Source: Sanderia malayensis
Lineage: Eukaryota > Cnidaria > Scyphozoa > Semaeostomeae > Pelagiidae
Reading direction: 5' to 3'
NCBI GenBank assembly: GCA_013076295.1
Contig: RQOL01000863.1
Coordinates: 1,864,180-1,928,179 of the forward strand
Length of the DNA: 64,000 nt
The first letter of the stretch is position 1. Every line of letters begins with the position of its first letter. Position numbers and translations under genes: made by a program. The notes under the pieces are model-generated. The model was not told the origin of the DNA, searched no databases, and saw nothing but the letters and a program-made list of their open reading frames with translations. Positions 12,801 through 23,045 of the stretch are shown here, one piece after another.

Positions 12801-13370
12801 ATCTATTGTTTTAGGCAGAAATGCCATCCCGGTGGTTCTTAATCCATTGGCTATTATACACAGGCGTTTGTTTTAAAATTCAACCCATTCATGCGTATAT
12901 CTAATGGTTTTTAAGGCTTTAAGTTGAGCTTATGCATCCTTGACTTGCATCCCACGTGGCGCTCATTTTCGAACGAACGAAAAACAGAGTCTTCCGAGGG
13001 ATTTATCGACGGTGACGTCATTGAGAGCTTTCTCGACTTGCCGAGGGCGCAGATGGAAGAGGTGGCCATGGGTTTACAGGTTCGTAGACTTATCTCAAGC
13101 GATCCTGTTTAGTTTTATGTCCTACTCTGCTCTGACTTGTCAAAGCCACAGCTTTTCAAAGACATCAGGCGTATTTTTCACGAATTTTATCTTCGGTAAC
13201 AGGGGATATATATAAGGAGAGGATATGGTATTTTGCCTTATATTTCTGCAGAGGTGATCGTTTTGATTTGCTACTGGTTCCTTTCGTAGATCGACGAGGG
13301 TGGTATGAAGCGGGATTGCACTGTGGAAGACCTTATCAAACAAGTCGAAGAACTGACCAGGATTCATTGA
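900..13370 (+). CDS. DDB1: DDB1, damage-specific DNA-binding protein 1 (CUL4 ligase adaptor), 30 exons
   Basis: Exons: 900-1109, 1338-1448, 1775-1923, 2026-2101, 2378-2492, 2808-2905, 3272-3430, 3625-3708, 3970-4083, 4653-4755, 4994-5066, 5185-5293, 5564-5616, 5823-5945, 7972-8021, 8307-8420, 8531-8638, 8960-9120, 9279-9325, 9512-9607, 10008-10267, 10495-10659, 11025-11119, 11226-11330, 11464-11529, 11932-12127, 12265-12348, 12537-12639, 12956-13079, 13290-13370. They join without a frame break to 1143 aa; human DDB1 is 1140. It starts [15 protein letters not shown], carries [29 protein letters not shown] and [12 protein letters not shown], and ends VEELTRIH, all DDB1 hallmarks. The family folds as three seven-bladed propellers (BPA, BPB, BPC) and links CUL4-RBX1 to substrate receptors in the nucleus. 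The exon 10008-10267 encodes the loop that is variable in length and Ser/Ala-rich in this family. All introns are GT-AG except the one before exon 29, which is AT-AC. No inactivating change seen. Confidence 0.98.
1542..1829 (+). repeat. Tandem duplication, 144-bp period, copying the 5' part of DDB1 exon 3
   Basis: Two nearly identical copies, offset by 144 bases, each contain intron-2 sequence, a CAAG acceptor and the first ~55 bases of exon 3 (GATCGCATTGGAAGACC at 1631 and again at 1775). Only the second copy continues into the full exon. The first copy has an intact acceptor but no donor. Reading through it stays in frame yet meets TAA 20 codons before the real exon, so use of the first acceptor would give a truncated product. 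Confidence 0.9.
4265..4475. mobile_element. Nested miniature inverted-repeat elements in DDB1 intron 9
   Basis: The inner element (4289-4435, 147 bp) has 24-bp inverted ends beginning CAGTAAAA and containing CCCGCATATAAGAAC, with one mismatch between ends, and is flanked by TA on both sides (4287-4288 and 4436-4437). It has no coding capacity. CAGT ends plus a TA target are typical of Tc1/mariner or pogo-type non-autonomous elements (inference). It interrupts an older palindrome whose halves are CCTCTAATAAACGCC (4265-4279) and GGCGTTTATTAGAGG (4461-4475). Confidence 0.8.
5986..7925 (+). repeat. Nine-base satellite (TTCTTGATC)n in DDB1 intron 14
   Basis: About 1.94 kb of 9-bp units, mostly TTCTTGATC with variants (GACT, GACC, GATG, and ATT for CTT). 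It fills nearly all of intron 14 (5946-7971). One base is missing near 6489, breaking the nine-base register. Variant patterns recur at long range: the ACTACC variant at about 6933 recurs at 7671 (738 bp = 82 units), and the GGTC variant at about 6373 recurs at 7191. Blocks of the array have therefore been copied. Both strands are open over hundreds of codons only because the unit length is a multiple of three and lacks stops. Confidence 0.97.
12640..12955 (+). other. AT-AC, U12-type (minor spliceosome) intron of DDB1
   Basis: The reading frame of exon 28 (..VGRIEHS) continues into [11 protein letters not shown] only if the intron starts ATATCTTTTC and ends CCCAC. TCCTTGAC, a perfect U12 branch-site motif, lies at 12937-12944, placing the branch A 12 bases before the intron end, the usual U12 spacing. 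The 5' site differs from the ATATCCTT consensus at one base. The join codon TT|G gives HSLWRSF, where human DDB1 has HSFWRSF. No GT-AG alternative in this stretch keeps the conserved residues. Confidence 0.9.
12727..12865 (-). mobile_element. Diverged CAGT-type MITE inside the AT-AC intron
   Basis: Sequence matches, in reverse orientation, the element at 4289-4435: AAAGCCCGCATGGAAGAACC near one end, CTATTGTTT and TTATTGTTTTA in the middle, GGTTCTTAATCCATTGG towards the other end. The outermost bases are degraded. It makes up nearly half of the minor-class intron. Confidence 0.65.
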
Positions 13371-16002
13371 GAGATCTGAATTTGGTTGTTACTATTCTTT
13401 GTTGACGAGGATAGGGTAGACGCACGCACACGTGACTTGGACATTTGGAAAAACTTCTTCTGTAAAGGTAAGCTTCTTGTTATGTTAACTGGCACGTGAT
13501 GTTTTGCGTGGCTTCATCAGAGCGGGAAAGATGGTAAAACAGACTTTACGGATGCTTAGTGTGCGCTTTTCTAGAGCGGGAAGGTGGGAGGAAGTGTGGT
13601 AATTTTGTCATTATATTTGGCTTATTATATAAGTATTTGGTTAGGTGTTACTCAGCAAATAATACCGATTTAGATTTACCACGAACCTTGTTTCTATTTA
13701 CTGCAAAATAATACCATTTATTTATTTGCTTGACTTTCTCCACCATTATTGAAGGGCTTCGTTTCGGTATTGTAAGCGGTGTTTCTAAATGGCGCGAAAA
13801 AATCGTTTGAAAAAGTCAATGACGCTAATTCGATTATTCGACAACGTGATGTGCTCTTGCGCGCTCGAAAGACTCGAAATTCGATTTTTGTCACGTTGCA
13901 TTTATTGCTTATACAATTACGTGAAGTCACTGCGCATGTGTACGGATGCACCCAAAGTAAAGGCAAAGGCCACGGGTTTCAAGAGATCAGTAGCGCTGTT
14001 CTTCCAGAAGTTAAATTGCCCATTTGCGACACCATGTACGTGTTTTTTGCCTCTCCGTAACTCGTTCGCCTCGTTTTGGTTTAGCTTTGTTTACACCGCC
14101 CTATCCGTTCTTTTAAACGTTTTTTATTGCATTTTTCCAAAACGACCAAAAAACTATTCATAGTATGTTTACATATATGTTTACCGTTACATTTCCAAGC
14201 CAGTCATTGTTAATGCGATCGTTATTGTAAACCCTGCCCATTAACCAGTTATACATCTGAGAATTGGCAGGTGCCGTGATAATTTTGGCTCTTACTGGCC
14301 ACTATTTGGCTGCATAATACATTGCTTGGTACAAATCAGTATATAAATATTCATGGTAGCAGCTAATGAACCCCCGTACTTCTATGTCAGCTCTAGTCTG
14401 CATGGTACAAGGCTGTTGTGGTTTTTTACGTGTGTCTGTTTGGGGGGAGGGGGGTCAGACTGGAAATGATTAGTCTGAATCGGATTCAGATTGGCTCTTT
14501 TGAAAATTGACTGTTTGATGTATTATTTATCGGTTGGGTGGGCGGACTTGGCAGTGTTATGTGGGTGTGTGAGTCTGATTTACGATTATGCGAAAGGCTG
14601 GGGATGTGTGTTGTATCAGCATGTGGGCTTGAATGCTTCACCCACGGCCGAAATCCTCGATTGAAGTTCGAAACTTAGTCTGAATAGTTGTTATAAAAGT
14701 GGGAGCGACAGCTTTTTCTTTTCAATCTTAACATATTGATTTTCGAATATTAATTCAGTGACTGGTCGCGATTCAAGTATAAAAACGTTGTTATTGTTAA
14801 TAATATCAACTATGATTCTTTTTCCGTGCATGTCAATTGCATATCTCCTTGGATGTGAATTCCAATGAATACCAATTAGAAAATAGTTTGTGTACGACTC
14901 ACAGTCTCTGCCATTCAATGGCTTGTGGCTTGCCCCAATTTGCGTTTGAATAAGCTAGAGGTTGGGCTTGAAGCAGTTGTGAAGCTTGCATTCGCTATGA
15001 CCTGCCGTAGTATGAATCGGTAGTCATGCGCGATTGTGTCTGATTCAAGCCCTGTGTTTAAGCTGTTGTGATTGCTGGGGCGGGAATTTCCTCCCAAGCA
15101 AATAACACCACTTAAACTCGAAACGTTGCCAGAAGAGCTTCTAAACCCCACCTCACAATTTTTTAGAAATCGTGTCTCTTTCATTGGATATGTTGCGGGA
15201 GGCAACTTTGGGGTCTGTTTTTATTTAAATTTGCGCTGCGAAAATTTTATTTGTTAGACAAGTATTCAACACCATGTCTCATTAAATATGAATGTTCAGT
15301 CGTAAATATGGAATTCATTTCCACTATGTTCTGCTGGTGGTATCAGAGTAGTGTCAGAGAATTAGCATGTTTCGCGGACTGCAGTGGAGTGTAGCTTGAC
15401 ATAAAACTTTGCATGCAAATATAATATTGCCGTACGCGTCTTGTCTAGCCTCGATGATCGTTGATAATTGTTGATGATCATGTAAGGATGTTTGAAACTG
15501 GGCCTGGAGCTTGCAGCCGGAGTCTACACATTGGCATGTACGAGCGCCCTATTAATTTGCAGTGACCTGAAGTTTTGTGCATCAACCGCCCTATTTGCAA
15601 AGCCGAAGTTATCACAACATTGCTATAGCGTCATTCCATGCAAGAATACTCACATATATCCGTGGATAAGGATTGAAACCTGCTTAACAAGACCAATCAT
15701 ACGTTTTATAGTGTTGTGCTTTGGATTAATGCTACTTTTTTCAAGCGATCTAGTCTATATTGTCATTCATCGTTTCATCTGTGTTTTTTTGTTGCGTCTG
15801 TTTTTGAAGATTGCACAGCGAGAAAATTCTACCGCGACCGTATTATGGGTGAAATGACGTATCATTTTCATTACATGTACTGTATGTAGACTTTGATGTT
15901 TTATCGCTTCTTACATGTTTTTGTCAAGTACGACGTTACTTACCGCACACATGATTGCATGTAGTGGACAAATGTAAATATCGCACACAACCACTACGCG
16001 CA
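13371..16002. other. Intergenic interval between DDB1 and the first Kv channel
   Basis: No convincing gene. It should hold the DDB1 3' UTR, although I find no clear AATAAA close to the stop, and the 5' region of the channel gene. Several frames are open for 75-125 codons (for example 13789-14163 and 15492-15857), but they resemble no family, lack a codon pattern like the neighbouring genes, and some lack an ATG. No repeat structure stands out. Confidence 0.5.
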
Positions 16003-17472
16003 ATGTTTCAGTCCGCCGCGGGTAAATCCTCTTCAGTGGGCCTTCGAGCTTCAAACTGCAACCTTTCTGAGGAGTTCTTTCACAACGTGCCGCATGACCA
16101 ATCTGACGTTGTAACGATCAACGTGAGCGGCAAGCGGTTTCAAACATACAACAGCTCGTTGACAGAGTTTCCCAAGACACTGCTCGGCGATGAAGTGCGA
16201 CGCGCTGTCTATTACAACGAAGCCAACTGCGAGTATTTCTTCAACCGACATCGCGGCGCCTTCGAAGCCATACTCTACTTCTATCAATCTAGATCGCGCG
16301 ATTTAATTAGGCCCCATCATATACCTATTCACGTATTTCTCAATGAACTCATGTTTTTTGACATGGGTCCGGACGTCATAGATAAGTTCCAGATCGAAGC
16401 CGGTATCAAGGAGGAACCGAACATCCAAGAGAGGCCGAAATGGAAAATCTTTCGCTATATTTGGGACTTTTTGGATGATCCCGAATCAAGTAAATTTGCC
16501 AGGCTTTTTGCAATTGCCTCTGTGATTATCATCGTGATTTCTCTCATTATGTTTGTTATGGAGACTACTGGAGAATTCTCTAACAAGCGATTAAACAATA
16601 ACGGTACTGTCGTAATTATACCAAGCAAACACGCTGGGTGGATGTTCAAGACAAACACTGCAGTCATCATATGGTTTACCGCAGAATACTTGGCCCGTTT
16701 AATTGTCTGTCCCAACAAATGGAAATTCCTAACAGGCATGCTGAACATCATTGATTTCCTCTCGATTCTGCCATATTACGTGAGCCTCCTTCTCGATGAT
16801 AACAATGGCTCTTTGTCAATCCTGCGTGTTGTCAGGGTCATTCGTGTTCTGCGCGTCTTCAAGCTTTCCAGGCATTCCCGTGGTCTGCAAATTCTCGGTA
16901 ACACTCTGAAAGCGTCGGTCAACGAGCTGTTCATGTTGGCATTCTTCTTGTTTGTCGTTATTTTGATCTTTGGCAGCTGTGTCTATTACGCGGAACAGTC
17001 AGTGGAGAACACGAAGTTCACCTCAATACCAGCCTCGTTTTGGTGGGCCATTGTTACCATGACGACTGTGGGCTACGGTGACATGTGCCCGACTACGTTG
17101 TGGGGGAAGCTGGTGGGCGGTCTTGCCGTGGTGTGCGGTGTGCTCACCATTGCCTTACCCGTTCCTGTCGTCGTGTCGAACTTTGAGCACTTTTACACGA
17201 AGGAGCGGAACCGGAAGAAGATGGAAGCCGCGCGGCATTTTTCCGCGCACAACGGAAGTATCCATAACATGCTAGATACCGGGTCGAAAGTGTGCTCATG
17301 TTGCATTGGGCGGCTGCAAAAGATCTGCAATTACAAGAGTAGGAAAAAGCCAGTTCAGCGAAACACTGAGACCCTCTGCACCGTTGACAGTGAGAACAAC
17401 CGTTCAAACGGTGAAGCGACTTTCATATCCATCGAGCCGACGTATGAGCTCGAATTTACGTCTTCTGTGTAG
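16003..17472 (+). CDS. Voltage-gated potassium channel, Shaker (Kv1)-like, single exon
   Basis: 489 aa from ATG 16003; the frame is open a further 16 codons upstream but without an ATG. T1 tetramerisation domain about residues 35-140 (INVSGKRFQTY, FPKTLLGDE, FNRHRGAFEAILYFYQS) without the zinc-binding HX5C..CC set of Kv2-4, hence Shaker-like. Six membrane segments follow: S1 about 165-187; S4 about 271-293 with Arg/Lys every third residue (RVVRVIRVLRVFKLSRHSR); pore with selectivity filter TVGYGD (355-360); S6 with the gating hinge PVPV (386-389). Assembles as tetramers in the plasma membrane and repolarises the cell. The T1 region is more diverged than that of the neighbouring channel (SRSRDLIRP in place of the usual SGG..RRP). 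C-terminus TSSV fits a class I PDZ ligand. No introns. Confidence 0.95.
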   Translation: MFQSAAGKSSSVGLRASNCNLSEEFFHNVPHDQSDVVTINVSGKRFQTYNSSLTEFPKTLLGDEVRRAVYYNEANCEYFFNRHRGAFEAILYFYQSRSRDLIRPHHIPIHVFLNELMFFDMGPDVIDKFQIEAGIKEEPNIQERPKWKIFRYIWDFLDDPESSKFARLFAIASVIIIVISLIMFVMETTGEFSNKRLNNNGTVVIIPSKHAGWMFKTNTAVIIWFTAEYLARLIVCPNKWKFLTGMLNIIDFLSILPYYVSLLLDDNNGSLSILRVVRVIRVLRVFKLSRHSRGLQILGNTLKASVNELFMLAFFLFVVILIFGSCVYYAEQSVENTKFTSIPASFWWAIVTMTTVGYGDMCPTTLWGKLVGGLAVVCGVLTIALPVPVVVSNFEHFYTKERNRKKMEAARHFSAHNGSIHNMLDTGSKVCSCCIGRLQKICNYKSRKKPVQRNTETLCTVDSENNRSNGEATFISIEPTYELEFTSSV

Positions 17473-20400
17473 TTACGCGCAGTTTAAATTAACCAGTGAT
17501 ATTATTCAATGAAGAGTTTGATGAATCTCCAATACCGTGTCTCGAATCGTACAGAATATCCCGAAAAGGCCACTTTGTACTCGTATAAGCTGGCCGTGTA
17601 AGGCCATACCTCGAAACAGAGATAAGGAGGATTGGGCACAGGCCAGATAGAGGCGGGAAAACCTGGCCAGATGATACGACATATTTGTCTGTGCCTCGCT
17701 TTCAGGCTGGTCTCGCTGTCGAGATTATATATTTTCAGAACCACTCGTAATGTTACTGAGTTTTGAAAATCGACTTATGTAAGCTACGTATGCATAATTT
17801 TTGCTGCTGACATGTACTGCCATTGTTCGACGCCGCAGTAAAAAGAATTTTGCATGAAAACAATTTGTATAATTTCCATTGTAACTTTTTCAACTAAGCA
17901 AGAATCTTGTTTTAATGACGTAATGCTGCACTAACAGTCAATGACGTAAAGTTTACTACTATTGCCAGGCTGTTGTATATTGGTAATTAACGTTTCGTGC
18001 CAAGATATTTTTTAAAAACTACGTATTGATTAAACCCCCGTCTTGACTCTCAGAACACAATTAATTGCGTTTGTCCAATGGCTTCATAAGGGGGGAAGCA
18101 ACAGAGACTAGTTATGGACACTTTTATAGACCGTGAAAAGTTGTGTAGAGTAGCTGTGCTTTTATCCTTGCACGTTTCTACTACATTGCATGAAAGTTGA
18201 TATAATTTTTTCAAAAAGATTTTTATGCTGATTTGTTTATAAGACCATCACAATTATCATCATAAATTTAGGTAATACATACTCTATCTGTTTGTCTACA
18301 TGCGCCATCCAGTTGTACAGGTGCACCATGTGTAATCATAGCGTTTGCACCAGTGTTCTGTGTCCTTGTAATGAACCAAAGGCCACTATGGGTAGATATC
18401 TTGTGGAGGTATCTGGTTAAGTACCATTTTATAGACAGACGCTTCTGTAGATGACATTGTATTGAGATATTTTGAAAGAGGTGTGTCTACTTCAGAGACT
18501 GGGTCAGATTGTATGTCTTTTTAAGAAATAGGGTCAGATTGAATGTCTTTTTAAGAAACAAGGTCAGATTGAGTGTCTACTTGAGAGGACTGGGTCAGAT
18601 TAAGTGTCTTCTTGAGACACTGGGTCAGATTAAGTGTCTTCTTGAGACACTGGGTCAGATTAAGTGTCTTCTTGAGACACTGGGTCAGATCGAGTGTCTA
18701 CTTGAGAGACTGGGTCAGATTGAGTGTCTACTTGAGAGACGAGAGACTGGGTCAGATTGAATGTCTACTTCAAAGACTGGCTCAGATTGAATGTCTACTT
18801 CAGAGACAAGGTTAGATTGTATGCCTTTTTAAGAGACAGGGTCAAACTGTATGATTAGTTGAGAGACCAGTTCAGATTGTGTCTGCTTAAGAGACAGGGT
18901 AGGATCAGATCGTGTGTCCGCTTAAGAGACAGTCTTTTCTCGTGTAAACACACCCCCTATCTGTACAAAAACCTGAGCGGCTAAAATCTGCCCGGTACCG
19001 TGTAAGCGGAGCCTTATTTCTAATCTTTGATTTGCGCGACCTTGCATGCGTTCAGCGAGCCTAACCCCATTAGCCTGTCTTGTATGCAGGTGTTGACGTA
19101 TTAGCTCGACCATACTGCACACAGCCAGCAAGTAGCTATATTCAATTGAATCAATATACGCGAAGGGGATATTAATATTGATAATTCTACCATGAATAGA
19201 CATATTTGTGCAGCCAGTGAAAGCCCGTAACGTGCAGTAAATTCAAAATCAATTATTCAATTTATATCGCTGGTCTTGTCCCCATCATTTATCAGTGTAT
19301 TAATGGCGCCTGTTAGAATTGAGCTGTAAAGTAGAGATTTGGAAGAATTGATTTTTATTCTGTTCCCTCTTGAATTGTATTTTAATCAGTAATCCACTGT
19401 ATTGGTGCTATATGTGTGGTTATAGAGCATATTTTAAGTAAGCCCACCCATTTAAACTCTAATTTGCTCTTTCTTAAATAAGTTTTTTCTTTCCTGCCTG
19501 TTCTGTTTTAATTTATTCTTTCCTTACTTAAGCGTGCTCTCTCTGTCTCTTAAATATGCCTGATCTGTCTTTAGTTAACCTTTTCTGTCCCAAATAAGCC
19601 CCTCTGTATCAAATATCTGTTATCTTAAATCAACTTCCTTTGCATCAAACAATTGTCTTAATTTAGCCTGCTCTGTCTCGAATAAGCCTCCAGTCTTAAA
19701 TTAGCCTCCAGCCCTTTTTGATTAAGCCCCCCTGGTTTTATTTGGACTCTTGTATCCCACCCGGCTCATGCTTTGTCTCCGTCTGATTCACAATTCCTTG
19801 CAGATAAAATCAATAAAAACACATTTGCACTTTTACATGTTATGACTTAAATTAAACATGTTGTATAAACACATATGGACCATTACACGCGACATTGAGG
19901 CAACAACTAAATGACTCATTGATAGTTGACGTCACTTTTACTACACGTGGCACGTAAACAATTCTGGAAAGTAGCTATATATTTTGAAATAGACTAGTAA
20001 TAAATGGTATTTATATCTGATACTGCATATTTGGATGTATTATGTAAAAAGGTATATTAAGCATACTGAATATATGATGATGAAGATTTATATCGAAACG
20101 TTTATACAAGCATGGTTTATTTTTGAATTAATCTATTAGAATTTTATAAACTTAGATAGTTAGGCTCTCGTATTATTATGATTCAAACATACTCATGTTT
20201 ATGTAACATTAGTACTCCTTCCCCCAGTAGTGCCCCCTCCCCCAGTAGTACCCCCTTCCCCAGTTCAGTTTGCATAACTGTTAAACTCTTGAGGTGTTGG
20301 GAATTCGCAACATTGGACTCTGGAATTGTAGAACAATTTGTGAGAATGTATATGGTATAGATATTTGCATTAAACAGAATAGGTAGAGTAATATAGTGTT

Positions 20401-20566
20401 CTATGGCATATTCAATTGTCATATATTCGCTGGCATGCACACTGCTTGTATATGCAACGATGAAAGCAGAGAAACACTGGACAATGTTCATCTTTGTTGC
20501 AGTGTTAATTCTGTCTTATATAGTAGAATGATAGTGCTGCAATGGAAACAGCTTTCAGCATCATAT
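17473..20566. other. Interval between convergent Kv genes (3' regions and repeats)
   Basis: Contains both 3' UTRs and no recognisable gene. For the minus-strand channel a TTTATT (AATAAA on the minus strand) lies at 20116-20121, about 450 bases beyond its stop. A 30-bp minisatellite lies at 18484-18935. From about 19440 to 19740 there is a pyrimidine-rich degenerate repeat built on CTGTCTTAAATAAGCC-like units of roughly 25-30 bp. A short poly-CCCCCAGTAGT repeat occurs at 20219-20262. Confidence 0.6.
18484..18935 (+). repeat. 30-bp minisatellite (GAGACTGGGTCAGATTRAGTGTCTWCTT)
   Basis: About 15 tandem copies of a roughly 30-bp unit. The central three copies around 18600-18690 are identical (TTAAGTGTCTTCTTGAGACA); the copies towards both edges are diverged, and one carries an extra GAGAC. 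More similar centre and decayed flanks is the usual pattern of local expansion. Confidence 0.9.
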
Positions 20567-21838
20567 CTATACATTCGTCTCAGATAGAAATTCATATTCC
20601 TTGCTGTTGGCGCATGTTATCGTGTGTTCCGTATTTTTTGACGTTGTTACAGAGTCGTAGGAGAAACGATCTCTTTTGTAGAAGAACTCAAAGTTCGACA
20701 CGATGACGGGTACTGGCAGTGCTATGGTTAAAACACCGACTATGGCGCACAGGGAACCGATGAGTTTGCCTATCGAGGTCTTAGGTACTTTATCTCCGTA
20801 CCCTACCGTTGTCATGGTGACCAGCGAGTACCAGAACGTGTGCGGGATGCTTTCGAAGTTCTCCGCATTTTCGCCTACCTCTGCGTAGTAAACTGCGCTG
20901 GAGAAGAGAATAATGCCGAGAACAAGGAAGAACATGAGCATGCCCAGTTCCCGCGAGCTCTCGCGCAATGTATAGCCGAGAATGCGCAGTCCCGTGGAGT
21001 GGCGGGACAGCTTGAAGATGCGAAAAACGCGGACCAACCGAATCACCCTCAGCACTGACAACGGTGCTGTGTTCGTCTCGTCCATTGGCAGTGTGATGAA
21101 ATAGGGTAATATGGCAGCTAAATCGATCAGGTTCAAAAACGACCGGATGAATTTCAGCTTGTTCGGAGATGTCACCAATCGCATTACGTACTCTATAGTG
21201 AACCACGATATGCACACGATTTCAAACGTAAACCACGGTTGTTGCTTGTCGGATTTCTTCTTGAATTCCGGCAACGTCTCCAGACAGAACACCGTTATCG
21301 ATACCATGATGACCAACACGGACCAGATTGCAAGCACCCGGGCGGCTCTGCTTGAATCCGGACACTCAAACAACTCCCAGACGGCCCGTTGGATGTGATT
21401 TTTGGGCAATTCGGACGCAGTATCCTCCGATATATAACCCTCTTCTCGCTGCAGTTTCCGAAACACTTCGGTACCCAGGTTGAAAAACAACACGTCTTTA
21501 GCGAACAGTTGCATCGGAATCGTTGGCGGACGTATTAGTACACCGCCGGTTTGATAGAAATACAGTATCGCCTCGAATGATGCCCGGCTCCTGTCAAAGA
21601 AATACGTTCCACGCGAAGCAATGAAATATTTCCGCCTCTTTTTCTCGTCGCCAAGCAATGTATTGGGAAAGTGTTTCAGCGTTGAGTTCAGTGTCTCGTA
21701 TACGAATCCACTCACATTGATACGCACGATATCATCCTCTGAAACGAGGCTTGTTTCACTGTCACTGCTATTATCGGGTGGTTGTTGATGTTGCTCGATT
21801 ACTTCACCGTTTGCTTTTTGATTCTGTTCCATTTCCAT
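20567..21838 (-). CDS. Voltage-gated potassium channel, Shaker (Kv1)-like, single exon
   Basis: 423 aa, ATG at 21838-21836, stop TAG at 20567-20569. T1 domain about 36-137 (RINVSGFVYETLNSTL, FPNTLLGDE, FDRSRASFEAILYFYQTGG), no zinc motif. S1 about 164-186, S2 203-221, S3 232-250, S4 260-282 (LRVIRLVRVFRIFKLSRHS, six basic positions at three-residue spacing), S5 295-317, filter TVGYGD 344-349, S6 with PVPV 375-378. Closer to the classical Kv1 core than the gene at 16003. The C-terminus SETNV resembles the ETDV PDZ ligand of vertebrate Kv1 channels, so clustering by a PSD-95/DLG-type scaffold is plausible (inference). Short N-terminus (35 residues, Gln/Asn-rich) and no ball-like inactivation peptide that I recognise. 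Tail to tail with the other channel, 3.1 kb apart. Confidence 0.95.
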   Translation of the reverse strand: MEMEQNQKANGEVIEQHQQPPDNSSDSETSLVSEDDIVRINVSGFVYETLNSTLKHFPNTLLGDEKKRRKYFIASRGTYFFDRSRASFEAILYFYQTGGVLIRPPTIPMQLFAKDVLFFNLGTEVFRKLQREEGYISEDTASELPKNHIQRAVWELFECPDSSRAARVLAIWSVLVIMVSITVFCLETLPEFKKKSDKQQPWFTFEIVCISWFTIEYVMRLVTSPNKLKFIRSFLNLIDLAAILPYFITLPMDETNTAPLSVLRVIRLVRVFRIFKLSRHSTGLRILGYTLRESSRELGMLMFFLVLGIILFSSAVYYAEVGENAENFESIPHTFWYSLVTMTTVGYGDKVPKTSIGKLIGSLCAIVGVLTIALPVPVIVSNFEFFYKRDRFSYDSVTTSKNTEHTITCANSKEYEFLSETNV

Positions 21839-22971
21839 GTTTCGTGAATGTTAATTGAGATCACAGTCTCGAACTCTAATCCTCGCCTCTTATCCAACCA
21901 GTAGCCTCCGAGTCAACTAGCAGCCTCAAAGCCAGAGCTTCAGTTTAAATAGTTTAAATAGCTTGAGTTAAACGTGTAGCCTCGACCTATCTCGGTCTAT
22001 AGCCTCGCTCTCGCGAGATGCTTTAAATCAGTATTTGCCTTTCAGATTCTGTTTCCAACTACTGTGTATCATGCAGTGTAAAGTTTGCTACGTATCTGAA
22101 AAAGAAACACGGTATTAATGTTGACCCTTGCAACCAATCACTGAAGACAGAGCATTTACAGAAAGAGTATTGCTCCATGTTATCTCTGCATATTAATTAA
22201 TTGTCTTACAGCCAATTTTTAATTAAAAACTAGCCTTGATTTTATTCACCATAAGCACCCTACTGAAATTTTATTGAATACACCTGGCAGCTGAGTTTTG
22301 TTTGATGCAAAATTTATTGGCTTCTTCCTCGCTCTGACCTTGTCGGCACCATTTTGTTCTTATCATGTCGGAGATTGCGGGGATCTACGTCATAACTGTT
22401 TTCTTCGTTCCGAGCGGCGAGTTCATTTTCAAACGAGCTTGTTTGAGATCAAGATCTTCAAGTTCTAACAACGTGCTTCATTTGCTTATGACCGCCGGCT
22501 GAGGATGTATTTATTTGGCTATTTTAAACTGGACGGCCAGGAGAACACGTTGAAAATTATCTTATTTGCAATTATAACAGTTACACACACGTGTGCATAT
22601 TATATTGATTAATGCTGCGAGGCCACGCGCGTGGTGTTTGCGAGGAGGAGCAGGCCATGTTTGTGCTACACTAACAGTACCTGGTTGATTCATAAACGTG
22701 TATTGTTATAACAATCTCCTTCTCCACGCTTAGTATGTTTGCTCGGCTCTGATTTACATTGTTCTGTGTATCAAACTGCGGGGTATCGCTCCTCCTCCGC
22801 CGTTTTCAGACATGCTTATGTTCAGTGTCGTTTTTTGTCAGTCTATTTTGAATATGATTTCTTTACGAGTTTGAATTTACGATCACTGTTTCCACACTCT
22901 GGTAATTTATACCTCCTTATTTTCAGTCTGATATTCAAATCAACGTTTGAACAAACCTACATTCAGTTTCG

Positions 22972-23045
22972 TATTGGGTCAAGGCGCTGGGTTTGATCTT
23001 CTATAGGCCATGTGTTCACTGGTTCAAATCCACGTATGGCCAGAA
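22972..23045 (+). repeat. tRNA-like fragment, possible SINE head or tRNA pseudogene
   Basis: GGTTCAAATCC at 23021-23031 is a good internal B box, and TGGGTCAAGGCGCTGGG at 22975-22991 resembles the A box/D-arm of a Leu- or Ser-type tRNA at a suitable distance upstream. The expected acceptor stem pairing to ATGGCCA on the 3' side is not present, so this is not a functional tRNA by my reading. Confidence 0.35.

Noticed and set aside
13779..14163. Overlapping frames of 93 and 124 codons after DDB1
   Set aside because: Two frames open at once, low-complexity hydrophobic ends, no family resemblance, no splice context.
15955..16002. Upstream extension of the first Kv channel
   Set aside because: The extra 16 codons start at TTG; the ATG at 16003 is the first usable start.
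22365..22502. 45-codon ATG frame MSEIAGIYVITVFF..
   Set aside because: Too short, no relatives recognised and no donor site found to extend it.
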